From Marisa cornuarietis (lineage: Eukaryota > Mollusca > Gastropoda > Architaenioglossa > Ampullariidae), in contig SMMW01000585.1 of assembly GCA_004794655.1 (NCBI GenBank), positions 4,289,501 through 4,353,500 on the forward strand: a stretch of DNA of 64,000 nucleotides. Reading direction: 5' to 3'. The notes under the pieces were generated by a model that saw only the letters and a list, made by a program, of their open reading frames with translations, was not told the origin of the DNA and ran no database searches. The translations under genes were made by a program, and so were the position numbers. Shown here piece after piece: positions 23,201-36,100 of the stretch. Every line of letters starts with the position of its first letter. Position 1 is the first letter of the stretch.

Positions 23201-25607
23201 AAAGATGATTGAATAAATAGATTTAGGGCCTAAAAGTATTTAAAATTAAAAATTTTGTGCAACTGGCTTCAGGTTTTATCTTTTTGATTTTGCTAAAACT
23301 TTTTGTTCTTGTTGTTGAATATTGCAATATGCTGTTAACTTCTGCAGGCAAGCAGCATTCATTTTGTCTCAGTTATGTCTTTATTCCTATGGGTTTCTCT
23401 GTGATGTTATTGTGGCACTATTGATAACTATGTTGAAGTTATAATCTATGTAAGTGTTAGAGAGAGTTGAGATATAAATATACCAGAATAAGGATGGAAT
23501 TTTCTCATAAAAATATTTGAAGAAGGATTCCCAGCTATTCAGATATTCATGTACACCTTATCTCCTTTCCCACCCCTTTATCCTCGTATACTCAGGACAT
23601 TGCATATAAAAGTGCCATCACAACTAGCTCTATTGCAGCAAAGGTTTGTGCTAGGTGGCCTTTAACCACCTGCATGTATGGTGAAAGTTATATCAAGTTT
23701 TTTAACTCTTGCAAATTACATACTTTGGTCCCACTAAAAGTATGACATAAAAAGCAAGATGGAGAAAGCTTGTGGTGATATAACCTCAGTTCCTAATTTG
23801 GCATGAAACTGTCATCCTCATCAACCACTGTTTTGAGGTAACTTGGCAAATCATCAGTGGTGTTTTGAGTTAGCTGTTATAAAAATTAGTAATTAAAATT
23901 ACTATAGTATGTTAAATGGTTTGCATACTAATGATATTACCTAAACCTGCACAGAAGGGTCTGGAAGAATTTAACTCAGATATGATAAATGCTCAAAGTT
24001 TTGTTCATTCACTCACAAAAATATCTCTATGTTATTGACAGCGATTTTCCTCGGATCTAGAATTTTGAAGCAAAAACTTATATTTGCATTTCTAGCTAAA
24101 AAGAGTGGTTTGGAACTGCAAAAGTAGTGTTTATCGTAAAAGTATACTATAAAGCGTAGCTGTCTTGCACGTTTCCTTAGATATTTAGACGCATATTGTT
24201 TTGACCATTTTTGGTTCATAAATATTGCCTTATCTTTATTTTTGTTTTTTGAGTGAATGAGTGTTTTCACATACTTTACAGAAACCAAGGACATCAAGGG
24301 AGAAAGGTTAGAATTTGAGTTAGGGTTAGTGTTATTTGAACGGTTAGGGTTAAGACTTTAAACTCACTTTTGAGTCAAGGACATAAGCTAATTTTTAGTT
24401 TTTGGTGCTTTTTATAGAGATAAAAAACTTTGTCTTTTGTTGAATTTAGTGGAAGGTAAGTGGTGATGTGCATGAACCAGGGGATGTAACAGGTGTTATT
24501 TTTTGCAAAGAAAAACAGTTGATTTTGATTTTGCAAGAAATTTGACTTTTGGAAACTGGGGACTATCTCTGATTTGCATGAATATTTCACAAGCATGTCC
24601 TTGGTTTGCAGCAAATGTGTGTGTGTGTGTGCATGCACATACATGCATGTGCATGAACACATCCAGAAAATTTGACTGACTGCCGCAAGAAACATGTCTA
24701 CACATCAACATACAGAAAATCTGTTTATTGAAAAATCCATAACCAGTAGTCGTTTGTCCATAAACCCAGTTTTTCCCACACATTGAATATAACATGAAAA
24801 ATATTTAATCACAATACACTACCATTTATGCTTTCATAAAATTATGAAATAAGATTTTACTTTTAAAGCACCATAATAAATGTTCAAACCCCAAGCATCA
24901 CCACAGTAGTCCACTGTATAAATATTCTGCCAGAGAACTGTATTAAAAATCCTCTCTCCAGGCTAGACACGCTGACATTCATTCAGTTTTCATGTTCATA
25001 ATCGTGCGACCACATTTTCTATTACGAAGCTATCTGCTTTTAGCTTTTGTAATCATGCAATCCCTAATTCAATGTTTTCCATGTAAAATTTAAAACAAAG
25101 AAAACCCCACCAAGGCTGCAATAAAAATTTGAGACAAAACTGCTAAACAAAGTTTACCTGCATGCAAAATTTGACACCAAATTCTAACATGGTTGACAGG
25201 TACAAAGCTGCATAAAAAAAATGTGTATGTCTCGCTCTTGAACCCTAATTTGTATTTTGTATAATAAACAGGTATTATACAAAACAGCTGGAGACAAAAA
25301 AAAAATCAGCATTATGAACACATTTTGGCTTTCAAAATACTGATGAGACTTTTAAAATACTGCATTATGGGAAGTACTCACTCAAATGTTGGCCTGGATA
25401 TAACAAGACAACATACAACTTGTGTGATTTAAAAAAAAAAATTTGTGTATGCCACTAGCATCAGTCTCAATCATGTCTACACAATGCACAGCACAGCACT
25501 TGCTATGCTGCTGCAAACCTAACCATGTCAGCACAGAGTTTCTGAAATGGCTGAAGCAATCAGGATGCTGTCTTTACAAAAGTGTTGGGTCAGAGGTCAC
25601 CCATCAA
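20248..25607. other. 3' UTR and intergenic region between convergent aldehyde oxidase and APIP
   Basis: I see no further coding exon on either strand. Possible aldehyde oxidase polyadenylation signals (AATAAA) occur at 20935-20940 and 21535-21540. The region holds TA/CA microsatellites (20541-20597 and near 21857), a TG run (24616-24632), and a GC-richer block at 20600-20870 that could be a decayed repeat. The right-hand part probably includes the APIP 3' UTR. ORFs here are short and resemble nothing I recognise. Confidence 0.5.
20541..20597. repeat. (CT)n(TA)n(CA)n(TA)n compound microsatellite
   Basis: Successive runs of CT, AT, AC and AT dinucleotides downstream of the aldehyde oxidase stop codon. 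Confidence 0.9.
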
Positions 25608-28600
25608 TTATACACAATTCGATGTATAGGCTCCCTTTGGTGCTTTTGGCACCTGAGTAGGATCCAGTCCCATTTGCTTCATTCGAACAGCAATGTCAAA
25701 AAGGTAGTCATAACATTCACACCTGCACAAACATTATCACTATTTTGCAACCCAATCAAAGACTATTTTGTAGCAAAGAGAAAAAAAAACAACGCATCAT
25801 ACCTGGATTTCCTACCCATTAGATTAGTTTTCATGTCAACAGCCAGCAGAAACTGACTGGATGTTAGACATGGCCTGATTGCCTGTATAATACTAACTTA
25901 CTTGAAGCAAATTTTGTTTATAAATGTTTTCCTGCTGTATTTGATTCTTGCCTTTTTTATTTCTTAAAATTCCTTGGATACAAAGAAAGCTACCAACAGT
26001 GAATGAGGAATACTTAACATTAGCCCTTTGTTCGTTACCAAGTAAGATATGACTTTTCTCTCTTGGCTCAAAGCCCACTTCTTTGCTTACTACTTCATTT
26101 GAATGAACATACAGAATGACTTACTGTTTTGAACTGTACCATACCTATGCGGACCTGTGTGAGTCTGCATACATGTGTGTAATGTACAATCGGTACTGTT
26201 TAGGATTGAAAGTGTAATATAAGTAAATGTGCTTCAAAATGAACAGTATACTTACATGCTTTTAGCTTTCTCCCAGCTGTCTCCCCATACATAGACACCA
26301 TGCCGCCGCACCAGAACTGCACAAGTATCTGGATAGTCTTCCATAGCTTTAGCCATTTCTGCCTGCAAATAGATAATGCTCCCCCATTTTGAAAGATGCA
26401 CATGAATATACTAATTATCAAGTATACTATATATCTATACAATGTTCTATGATTCATGAGTGATGAACATGCATAATGTTGCAACGTCTATTGCCATTTC
26501 TGTTTACTTCAGTGACATTTTGTTGCAACATGATCTATCTAGCTACCTTGTCATCAGCTTTCGCTGATATCTTTCTGGCAATATTTAGACTTGACTTTGC
26601 CTAAGTATGAATTCCATAAGTATGCTACTATTATTATTACCCAAAGTAAAATAAAGAAGAAAAAATCTTCCTTCAATTAAAGCTGGATATGATAAATATC
26701 ATTAGGACAAATATTCAACATCATTTTCATACAGGAGCTAAAATGTGCTTAGTCCTTTCATGCATTCAAATAAATTATATTTGTTAAGTCTGCATGCCAT
26801 GCTGTTAAATGTTAAGAGATAAATAAGATAATGACCATCACCCCATTCAAATCACCTGTAAGTCTTTTTCTTCTGGAGTATTTTCAATAATAGGTACAAC
26901 CAATTCCTCATCATAACGATAATAAGACCCTGTAACAATTGAACATTATTGCACAATACTGAATTTTTGACTGGGGGCTTGGTGAGTGTAAGCAAAAACT
27001 TCATAAACAAAACTCATTTGAAATAGGCTTTTCACCTACAGAACTCTATCATAGAAAATATGTTCTTAAATTAAAACTTCATCTTATTTACCTAACCCAT
27101 TTTGAAACATGATGAAAGAGAAGTGTTTAAAGAGAACTTTTTTAAACTCTGGATGCAGGCCAGTGTTAGATCTTACTTCTTATTCTGCTGGTTTGCTGTG
27201 ATTACAGATGTGATAACACACACAAACACACACAGAGTGCCATATCCTTTTTACCTTGACTACACTTCTTTATGCCCTTGATCATCTCCTGGTGAGTAAT
27301 TCGAAATTCTGTTTCAGGGTATAATAGTGTTGCCATAACAGCATTTTTGGAATGTGTGTGGATGACTGCTCCAGCATCTGATGATTAGAACAGATGGGAT
27401 TTTTACTACATTTTACTGTCTTATTGTGCCTTAATAAACCAGTTATAAAAAAAGAACTGGAACAACTTTTTTTATAATTCAAGAAGTCAGACATTGTTGC
27501 TGACAATGCAACATAACATAAAAGCACAAAAATGTATCTAGAATTCATGTTATTTGTCAGTCGGCACATATTTGTGCATCTCTGAATTCCTGTTAATTTA
27601 AGACTATTTTGTAATGACATGTTATTGTAGGCAGTCAATGAAATTGTGATAAAGCTGAACTTACATTTTCTTCTTAAGATATCAGGACCATCAAATTATG
27701 CACCAGGGTATGTCAAATTAGGAGAAAATTTATCAGCAACAAAGAATACTCACTTCTCATAGTATAGGCATTCATAAATAGTGGCGTGCACTGGCTTTTC
27801 CTCAGCTTTTTCTTGGGTGGAGGCCCGTCGATATCTCTTTCATCAATTGTCTGTACAAACAAATCTACTGGTTCGATCCTCTCTTTCTGTACGCCAGAGG
27901 GAGCGATGTAGATTTCATCACTTGAAAAGATCAAATCCCAAAAAAATCAATTAAAAAAATGTAAAGAGCATTTCTGAGGCAAAAGATCCTATCCCATCAA
28001 ACAGGGATCATTATTTCAAAGGAGTTAATTTAACTGGATCATAATTATTACTGCATAAATTACCCACAATTGAATGCTTAAATGTGCACTGAAAACGCAC
28101 CTCTTCCTTAAGCATTAATCCTAACAACAGTCCACAATATGCTAGTCCTTTGTCACACCCTTCTCCCTTTTTCTGCTTATTGCTACTTCCCTTCTTGTCT
28201 TCCTTTGCACAATCATGATACTTTGTCCTTTTTACTTGGTTTCTCTTTGCATTTCTGTATTTGTCTTTTGTCATCAGTACTGTTGTTTATCCTTCCATCA
28301 TTCATATGTTATTTGTTTGTTTCTCGCATGTTGTCCATATCTTGCACTACTATAGTATGCTCCCTATGAGGGTGAGTTTTCTTGTACACATGTGTACACC
28401 CTCAAAGATCAAATCTTCATGATTAAAGTTAAATTACTCCCCCAAAATTGCTCCAAAGACTAGTACAGTAGTGATTTTTATATTTTTGTAAATCGATGGT
28501 GCTCTCCTCAATGCTACCAACCCCACCCCCACATTCTTTCTATTGCTGCCACATTTCTCTCTATATTTATTATATTCCACAAAGCTTGAGTCATGGAGTA

Positions 28601-29700
28601 GTCTAGTAGTTGTGTGTGTATTTCATACTGATGCTGCATTTAACGACACAAAAGATTATGATCTTACTTGTACTTTACAGTTATGCCCCCGCCAGTGCCT
28701 GTCACCCATTCCAGCTTATAAAACAGACGACATAACTCTGGAATTAGGTTTCTTGGGTGCTCCTGCAAAAGAATTTTAGCCCACAAAATCTAGATATTTG
28801 TAATGTTAAATTTAAAATTACACAATAATAATATCTTTTAAAATTAAATGCGACATCCCAAGAATACGTATTTCTCATCATGTCTCATTGGTCGATGAGA
28901 AAAAAGCCCATTAACATAAAATCTTATACATATATCATACACACTCATTTTCCTTAAAAGGTTGAAGACTATACTTTTCCTTTACCTTCAACAAAGATTC
29001 ACACTTCTCTTTTTACTTTTTTCCCATTTTTACCTACTGTAACATGTAGTGGCTAAAGTCTAGATCTGTTATTGTAATACAAACACACCTGAGATAAACA
29101 ATGATGTATTTTTTTTTAACTGTAGCTAATGCTTATGTTCTGATTCCCACGAATCTTTGTTTTAGGTAACGCTGCTATCATGCCATTCGTTCGGGTCATA
29201 ACTGAGACACAGCTAATGTTGTCCTCCTTACTTACCCCAAACTTTAAAAAATTTCAGGCTAATCAGTGTAGTGCATAAGTAGCTGGTTTAGAACATAATT
29301 GGTGGTAATGTGTTGTGCTGTACCAGGCTGAATTTCATTAATAGTACCCAGCAGACAGTACTCTAGTGGTTTAACAGATTATGGATTTTTACATCAATAA
29401 ATTCTTTGGTGTATACTTCCCAGCATGAACAAATGGTGCTTGCCTACATGTCTGACGTCTGGCGGTATACTGATGAAAAACGATCAACCAATATTTATCA
29501 TAAAGACACCTTGCTTTAAAATGAAATACTGCTTGATATACTTGAACCGCTGCCGTCACTTTGCATCACTTTAATTAATCAATCATCAATTTGTGTATTT
29601 TTTTTTTCTCTTGGGTGTGCGTCTCAATATGTTGAATCAGCTAGGGCCTACATTTCAGTTTGTTATATTGGGAACTGACCTTCGGATAATTTGGATCCAT
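25608..29700 (-). CDS. APIP: Methylthioribulose-1-phosphate dehydratase (APIP/MtnB), 7 exons, 233 aa
   Basis: Class II aldolase-family zinc enzyme that dehydrates 5-methylthioribulose-1-phosphate in the cytosolic methionine salvage pathway; in mammals it is also known as APAF1-interacting protein. Exons in coding order are 29680-29700, 28668-28762, 27754-27920, 27255-27377, 26856-26929, 26256-26362 and 25608-25722, all with GT-AG borders and matching phases. The start ATG is preceded in frame by TAA with no other ATG between. Landmarks are [34 protein letters not shown], zinc ligands in VIHTHS and RRHGVYVWG, and the catalytic Glu in [12 protein letters not shown]. It ends shortly after LDPTQ. 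Length is close to human (242 aa). It is divergent from PDHX copy A with 420 bp between start codons. It appears intact. Confidence 0.96.
28070..28400 (+). mobile_element. LINE 3'-end relic in APIP intron 2
   Basis: The plus strand has a decayed match to the FKxxLKTHLF terminus of CR1/L2-like ORF2 (LNVH-stop-KRTSS in one frame), followed by C/T-rich 3' UTR-like sequence. Low information, but the same terminal pattern recurs elsewhere in the window. Confidence 0.35.
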
Positions 29701-30120
29701 AACCAGCTTGAAAACCAAAGAATTTTACGTGTAGAAGTTCGCAGGAATGTGGCAAGTCACTCGAAGCACTGAGCTCCCGCTGCTGTTGTGTGATGACAAG
29801 ACTCGAGTATAATGGATCGAATACTCGAACCGAAGATAGTAAATGTACTAGTAGTAATATAGTTTGTATCTTTGATCGAAGGGTGTTCAGTGTCAGTGCA
29901 TCGCGACAGCCGAAATGGCGCACAATATGCTAATCATTATTGTAAAACAGACTAACAGCTAATTAAAAATTTCGCGAAAATCTTTTAGATGAATACACTG
30001 TTAACGACACACTTCGTATGTATTCTAAGGGAGAGCACTCCACACACACACACACACACGTACGTGACACACACACACACACAACCACTGATCCGTGACC
30101 GTGTCCTTCCCACATCAACA
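29701..30120. promoter_or_regulatory. Putative bidirectional APIP/PDHX promoter
   Basis: The 420 bp between the APIP ATG (minus) and the PDHX-A ATG (plus) must hold both 5' UTRs and both start regions. It is richer in CpG than its surroundings (TCGCG, GCCGAAATGGCGCAC, TCGAACCG), with no convincing TATA box, as in housekeeping bidirectional promoters. The human orthologues are also head to head. A CA microsatellite sits in the PDHX 5' UTR side. Promoter function is inferred from position and composition. Confidence 0.6.
30041..30084. repeat. (CA)n microsatellite in the PDHX-A 5' leader
   Basis: Two CA runs separated by GTACGTG, about 40 bp upstream of the start codon. The corresponding leader of copy B (56740-56798) lacks this repeat, although flanking bases are similar. 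Confidence 0.85.
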
Positions 30121-33100
30121 ATGTCTGCCTATGGTGTAAGATACCTGAAACGAATTTCAAGGCTTCTGAACGGCCGTAAAATAATTTTATACAGACCGTC
30201 TTTGCATCATGCAGCCACCAGAACTTTTTATTTACAGTCAACATGTGAAGGTATAATAACTAAGAGTACTATATATATATATATTATATTTCTCAGAAGT
30301 AATATCAGCATGACAACTTCTATGGGACAGAATTGGACATTTCAAACAAAGCGCAAAAGGGTTCGCCAACATTTACAAACACAGCGATAACATTTTGTTA
30401 AAATGTTAAAGCCCATTGAACAAATGTTGTAGTAGCATTCATAGGTATTTAAACTCAATTAAGTTCAGGTAAAACAATAGGATACACTATCATCAAGGCG
30501 GAAGTGAGTTGAAAACAGACTACTGCATGTGCCCAAACGGATTCATAAGTATTTTACGTTTGCATGCTAAATAGACTCACTTGGCTCCATAGAGAGGTTT
30601 GAGAAGAATATGTGACTGAATAATGCAAGTGGGTTACTGCAGCTACTATCAATAAAAATTTAAATGGTTGGATTATTCTCTAAAGTTTCTTTGTTTGAAG
30701 ACGAGTAGGAGTATGAAAATACAGACTGCAAAATAGTAGTTCTTAATCATATTAAATAAATAGATATTCTTGAGAACTATAGGCTCAGAAAATCTTCACC
30801 CATTTAGTATTTGCAGTATATTTTATATCAGGTGCTGCTACTCGATCGATGTCTGTTACAGCCACACGAGCAATTACAATGCCAGCATTAAGCCCAACAA
30901 TGACAGAAGGGGACATTAAACAGTGGGAAAAGAAGGAAGGTAAGCAGGCAAATTGTACAGTATACCATAAAGATTTCCAAATATTGACTATATTAGTATA
31001 ATGGACACTTTGTTGGTGACAACAGCTCACGAGTAGCTGCCTTAGTAAAAGAGGGGTTATTTTTAAAGGTAAAAGAGAGGCATTTTTGTTAATCAGCGAT
31101 AAAGTAACAATACTAACAACAAAATCAGAAGTTTTACAGAATCAGAATCACAAATGGGATGAGCTGTGCAGAAGAGTTGATAAGATTTGATGCATAACTC
31201 AGTTATCTGTTTTTCTTCACAAGTATTATCAGCTTGTCATTGGCAGTTTTCATGCATTTAATGCATTACATTTAAAAACAAAACGTATGAGAAAGTGTAC
31301 TGTAGTGTATTTGCTGTAATCTATATTCTGGCCTTCTTTCAGAAATTTTAGCTAGAACCCATGGCAGTTTTGTAAAATATATGCAATCATCAAGTTCTTT
31401 TGTGTTTTAATCTAACACAAAGTGGGACCATTTAACCAACATAAACCTTTGATGCAATGGCATCACCATATTGCATTTAACTGCATTAACCAGCTCTCTT
31501 TTTGTCTTCACAAATTTCTGCAACATCCATCCAACTGTTGGCTCTTCGCCCCAGAGAAGACCATGAGGATATCGCAAAATGACTACATATATGTTGTGAT
31601 GAAAATTCTAGAATGACTGGTTCTTAGGAATCTCCTGAGCACCACCAGAGGCAGATTAGATCCTCTTCTATTTGCCTATCAGGTCATTTGGTCAGTGGAC
31701 AACACTATCTTTCTAGCACTCCATTCACCCCTCTGCACCTTATATTCCCCAGCACTTACTCTTTGCCTCCCTTCTCTGTACAGCTCTGCGTTCAACACCA
31801 TCTTCCTGTGGAATTTCTTTACTAACCTCTTATGTTTTTGGTATCCCCCAGCTACTTTGCCTTTGGACCTTTGACTTCCTCCTTCAGCGCCCCTAAAGAG
31901 TAACAGCCAATAAATGCTTGCTCAGCATCTAGCTTGTACTCATACCCCATGGTTGTGTCCTTTGTCCCTTCTTGTTCTCCTTACCAATGGCTGTTTCTCC
32001 TCTCACTGTAACTGGGATAGTGATGTTTTTATTAATGTCCGATGAGGTAACGATCTGTTCACTTTTGGGGCAAGTTGTAGCATTGTTTCTGCGTAAGTCA
32101 CTAGTTGGCAGGAAGGACCAGCTGGTAGTCAGATTTTTCTCTTTTCTAGAGCTTTTTTTTTATCCTAATCCAGTTTTAAAAGAAATAACATCAATTTTAA
32201 ATATTTAAGGTTATGGATTGAGTGGATGTTGTGTATTTGTGCAGCTTTATGATTGCTGTGCCTAGGATTAATGTGGATTTTTGTAGCAAAAAGAAGAATT
32301 ATTCTTGTGTAACATTTCGTTTATGGCAGGTTTTGAAGGGGACTGTTGTGTTTTAAATTAATGAAAGTAAATGTATGTTGTTGTTTGGATTCAAGTTAAA
32401 TTCTGAGAGAAGTTGGATGACGCCTAGAATTATAGATGAAAAACATGCTTTTAAATTCTTTTTGCATGTCATGCATGCTATGAACGCTATTTCAGTATGC
32501 TTAATATTCTTTTTACTTTGTATCCAGGGTAAACAGACATACAGAGAAAGAGAGAGTGTGTGTGTGTGTGTGACCTGACAAAGGTCTACAAAACAGTAGC
32601 TAAACTCATCGCAAAGGGCTCATTCTTTTTTGTTTTGGTAGAAAAAAAGAATGATATGTGTGCTTTTCCTGACAGAAGAGAGGACTGTTTATTGTGATGA
32701 CCCCTTTACACCTTTACTTCCAATACACATTACAACTCCCATGAACCCCAGTCACTACATGTGGGTAGTGTATAGTGCACTCGAATGTGTTTAAGTGTAT
32801 GTGCAAATGTGTGTGAGAGGGAGAGCACGTGCGTGTATGTGTGCATGTGTGAGAGAGATTAAGTAGCAGAAGTATATGCAGTGGCAGCTGCAAGTATGTG
32901 ATTGGTAAGAAAGCAGTGGCCATCATTAAGACATATTCCCTGTGCAATATCACCTGGCAAAATGGGTCCTCATTTGTTGATAAGCTTACTTTTCAGGAGT
33001 CAAATTCCAGTGGAAATGTTTTTCCTTTGCTGTGTCCAGTGTCTCCACAAATAACCCAACTGGCTTGAGAGTAACTGCCCTCCATCATTTTTCACATCTT

Positions 33101-36100
33101 TTGTCTCCTTTCTTTGGTTGCCAATGATTTTTGTCGATTGCGATGTTAACTGTTTATCAGTGTTTTTGTTTTTGCTGTCTGCTTCTGCCAGCCATATCTA
33201 TGCCATCTTCTCTACTTAACTTCAGATTTTACACTTTCTCATTTCCGAACTTACATTTTAGATTCTCAGCAGAATAGACTGAAATCCTGTGATGTCTTGT
33301 GTCTTGTGTTGTATTGCTGTTGTGTTGATGCAACATGCTCGCCAGACATGGAGATCCATGTCTACTTGTCTTCCTCACTGTTTGGACGTGCAATAACACA
33401 TGCACTGGGCGTCAAGAGTTGTGCACACTATGATTATTCCATATATCTACTAAGATTTGTCAGAAAGTGTAATACAAATCTAGACTCCACTTTGCCATGA
33501 CTGCCAATCTTACTGTAAGTTTGTATTTTGATGTTTCTTGTATTGTAAAGCACATTGATTTGACTCTGCAGTTGTGAAATGCTATTAAAGATAATGATGA
33601 TGATGATGATGATGATGATTTCAATAAATAAGAAGGCTTTTGACTATTTTTTGTTGTCTCAGTCTCAGCTGAATTTAAACTATATCTCTCGCCTTTCATC
33701 ATAAAACATGATTATTATTGTGTGGCAGGGGAAACTGTTTCTGAAGGTGATGTTCTGTGTAAAATTGAGTCTGATAAGGATGACATGGACTTCGAATATG
33801 ATGAAAAATGTGTGCTAGCCAAAATCATTGTAAGTGTTAAAAAATATTAAATTGTTGTGTTTCTTATTGTTTCTTTTATGGTTATGTTGTCAGTTTTCTG
33901 TGTTTGAATTTGAAAAGTATTCTTTTTGACTGAACTTATTTAGAAAACATTTTTTAGACTAAAATGTACACACATTAATTTAATTTTATCTTAAAAAATC
34001 TGTTAGCATAAATATACAGATCTTTTTAATATAAATGTGTTGTGCCATGCCCATTAGGTCAAACTTTGATTTTCTGCATACTTTAGTTAGGTGCTTTTGG
34101 GCAGTGTCAAATGAAAGGACGAGTGACTAACCCACAACAAGCAACTGATCACAAACACTTGCTGTGTATCTTATTGCACTTACAGATGAATACTACATAC
34201 ATCTGCCAAGTCATGCATTAAAATGAAATGTTTTACTTTTGATTTCCCATTACCAATGCTGCTGCAAAATGAACATTTGAAGAAAGTGGGTTTAAAAGTC
34301 GTTCAGTAAAAGTTACAGATTTTCTTGAAAGTATGTTGGAAGAAGAAAGTAAAATGTTTCATTAGATGTAACATTTAAAAAGCTTAATCGATAGTTCAGG
34401 AAAAAAGTTTGTGTGAAACACTCCTTCCCCCAGAATACTTTGTATTAAAATAATACAAAATTCATGTTGTTGAAGTATTTATATTCTTAACTCTAACAAT
34501 AGTATGATTGCGTTATTGTATTGTATTCATAAAACAGAAAGGAGATGGTTCAAAGAATCTTCCTATTGGAACAGTTATTGCTCTTGTTGTGGACCCAGGG
34601 GATGACTGGAAGAATGTGCAGGTGCCTACAGATTTAGCAGCAGACCCACCTCCAGCAGATGCACCCAATGGACTACCACCACAAACATCAGCACCATCAG
34701 GAGTTCTAGCACAATCATTACCAGTATCAGCAGCTAAAGGGCTTTCAGAATTAGAAGAATGGTAATTTTCTTGCAGTTTAATTGATTCCATTTATAGTAT
34801 TTAAAGGTAGCAAGTAACTATCCAAATGCTTTGATTGGCATGAAAAAAGTACCTTAAGTTAGCAGCCAGCTGATCAGTAGTTTATCAGGGCTGTCTCTCC
34901 TTATCGGACTTGTTGCCTGTATTTCGCTTTATGTCTAAAGTGTTTTATTTGGTTTTACCTCTTCATTGTGGGTGTTGTGGTAACAGGCACCTCATTGGTC
35001 CTTCTGCTAAACAGCTGCTTCAGGACTACAATATAGATGCCAAGGATGTACCAAGGACAGGGCCTGGAGGAAGTCTTCTCAAATTGTAAGCAGCACACTG
35101 GAATTTATTTTTAAAATAAATACTTACAAATCACTGCAAGTGCATGCAACTCTCACAGCAAATTGGAAAAAAGGAAGGAGATTCTCAGCTTTGTTAAACC
35201 TAGCAGGAATATAACTTGCCTCAGACTAAAGCTAAGATTATGCCTATTTTCAGCATATTTACAAATAGTAAATGACCATCCCTAAAGACAGTTATGACTT
35301 GGGAAAGTGTGTTCAGCTACAAAACAAAATCAAAAGAGAATAAGTAATAGTAGTTTCAAGATAAAACAAGTGATGCATCCGTGCAAAGCGCAAGCTAAAC
35401 TAAATAAATAAAAAAAAATTGCAATCTTACATCTGTAACCAAGTGGTGAGGGTGTCTTGGTGTGAAGTGTAGACTTTCTCCTGTGCACTCAATCAGATGT
35501 CGTGTCCTTTATTCCTTCATAGAATACTCTTCACAGCTTGACAGCTGAGAGTTTATGGTGTACCACATCAATCTAGTTTTCATGTCATTGCAACTTTGAC
35601 CTGGCTCAGAGTGGTGAGGCTGCTACAGTCTCCTGCATGTCTGTTGTCCCATCTCAACTCTGCCCTTATGTTGCCCTAACCAATCACCGCCGGGCTACCA
35701 GCCACCCCTCTACACACTAAAATCATTCTTAAGACAGCCTACATCGCACACATGCCAACCACTAGCAGGCATTTTTACTGTGTGAAATATATAGGCACTT
35801 TGAGACGATAAAAGTGACAAGGTCATGCATTCAGCCATGAGATGATGGTAAAATAAAATTTACCATGTTTTGTGTTTCTGTATTCTAGAGATGTTCTGGT
35901 GTATATTAACTCCAAAGGCCTGAAGAAAGTCAGCCAAGAACCACTTATACGTCCAGTGGTGATTCCTGCAGCTGACATACCGCTTACAAAAATGCGTGAA
36001 GTCATTGCTAAACGTCTATCAGAATCTAAAGTGAGTTTCCTTTTTTTTAAAAGAGTAATTTGGTTTTTATTATGGGTGATGGGGGTGGGGGGATGTGCAG

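Larger units (their letters stand above)
30940..33728. other. PDHX-A intron 2
   Basis: A 2.8-kb intron with no coding content. It contains a segment (32094-32745) repeated near 51.8-52.8 kb, TG runs near 32553-32572 and 32810-32850, and a GAT repeat near its 3' end. The corresponding copy B intron is only about 350 bp, so most of this length was gained here or lost there. Confidence 0.7.

Noticed and set aside
24301..24356. GGGTTAG-like motifs suggesting telomeric repeat
   Set aside because: Only a few irregular copies in unrelated sequence; no tandem array.
31422..31880. Possible LINE remnant in PDHX-A intron 2
   Set aside because: Weak similarity to terminal LINE blocks (an F/LWNFF-like patch) without a second supporting motif.
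34513..34791. Minus-strand 92-aa ORF opposite PDHX-A exon 4
   Set aside because: Mirror of the Pro/Ala-rich linker coding sequence; no independent motif.
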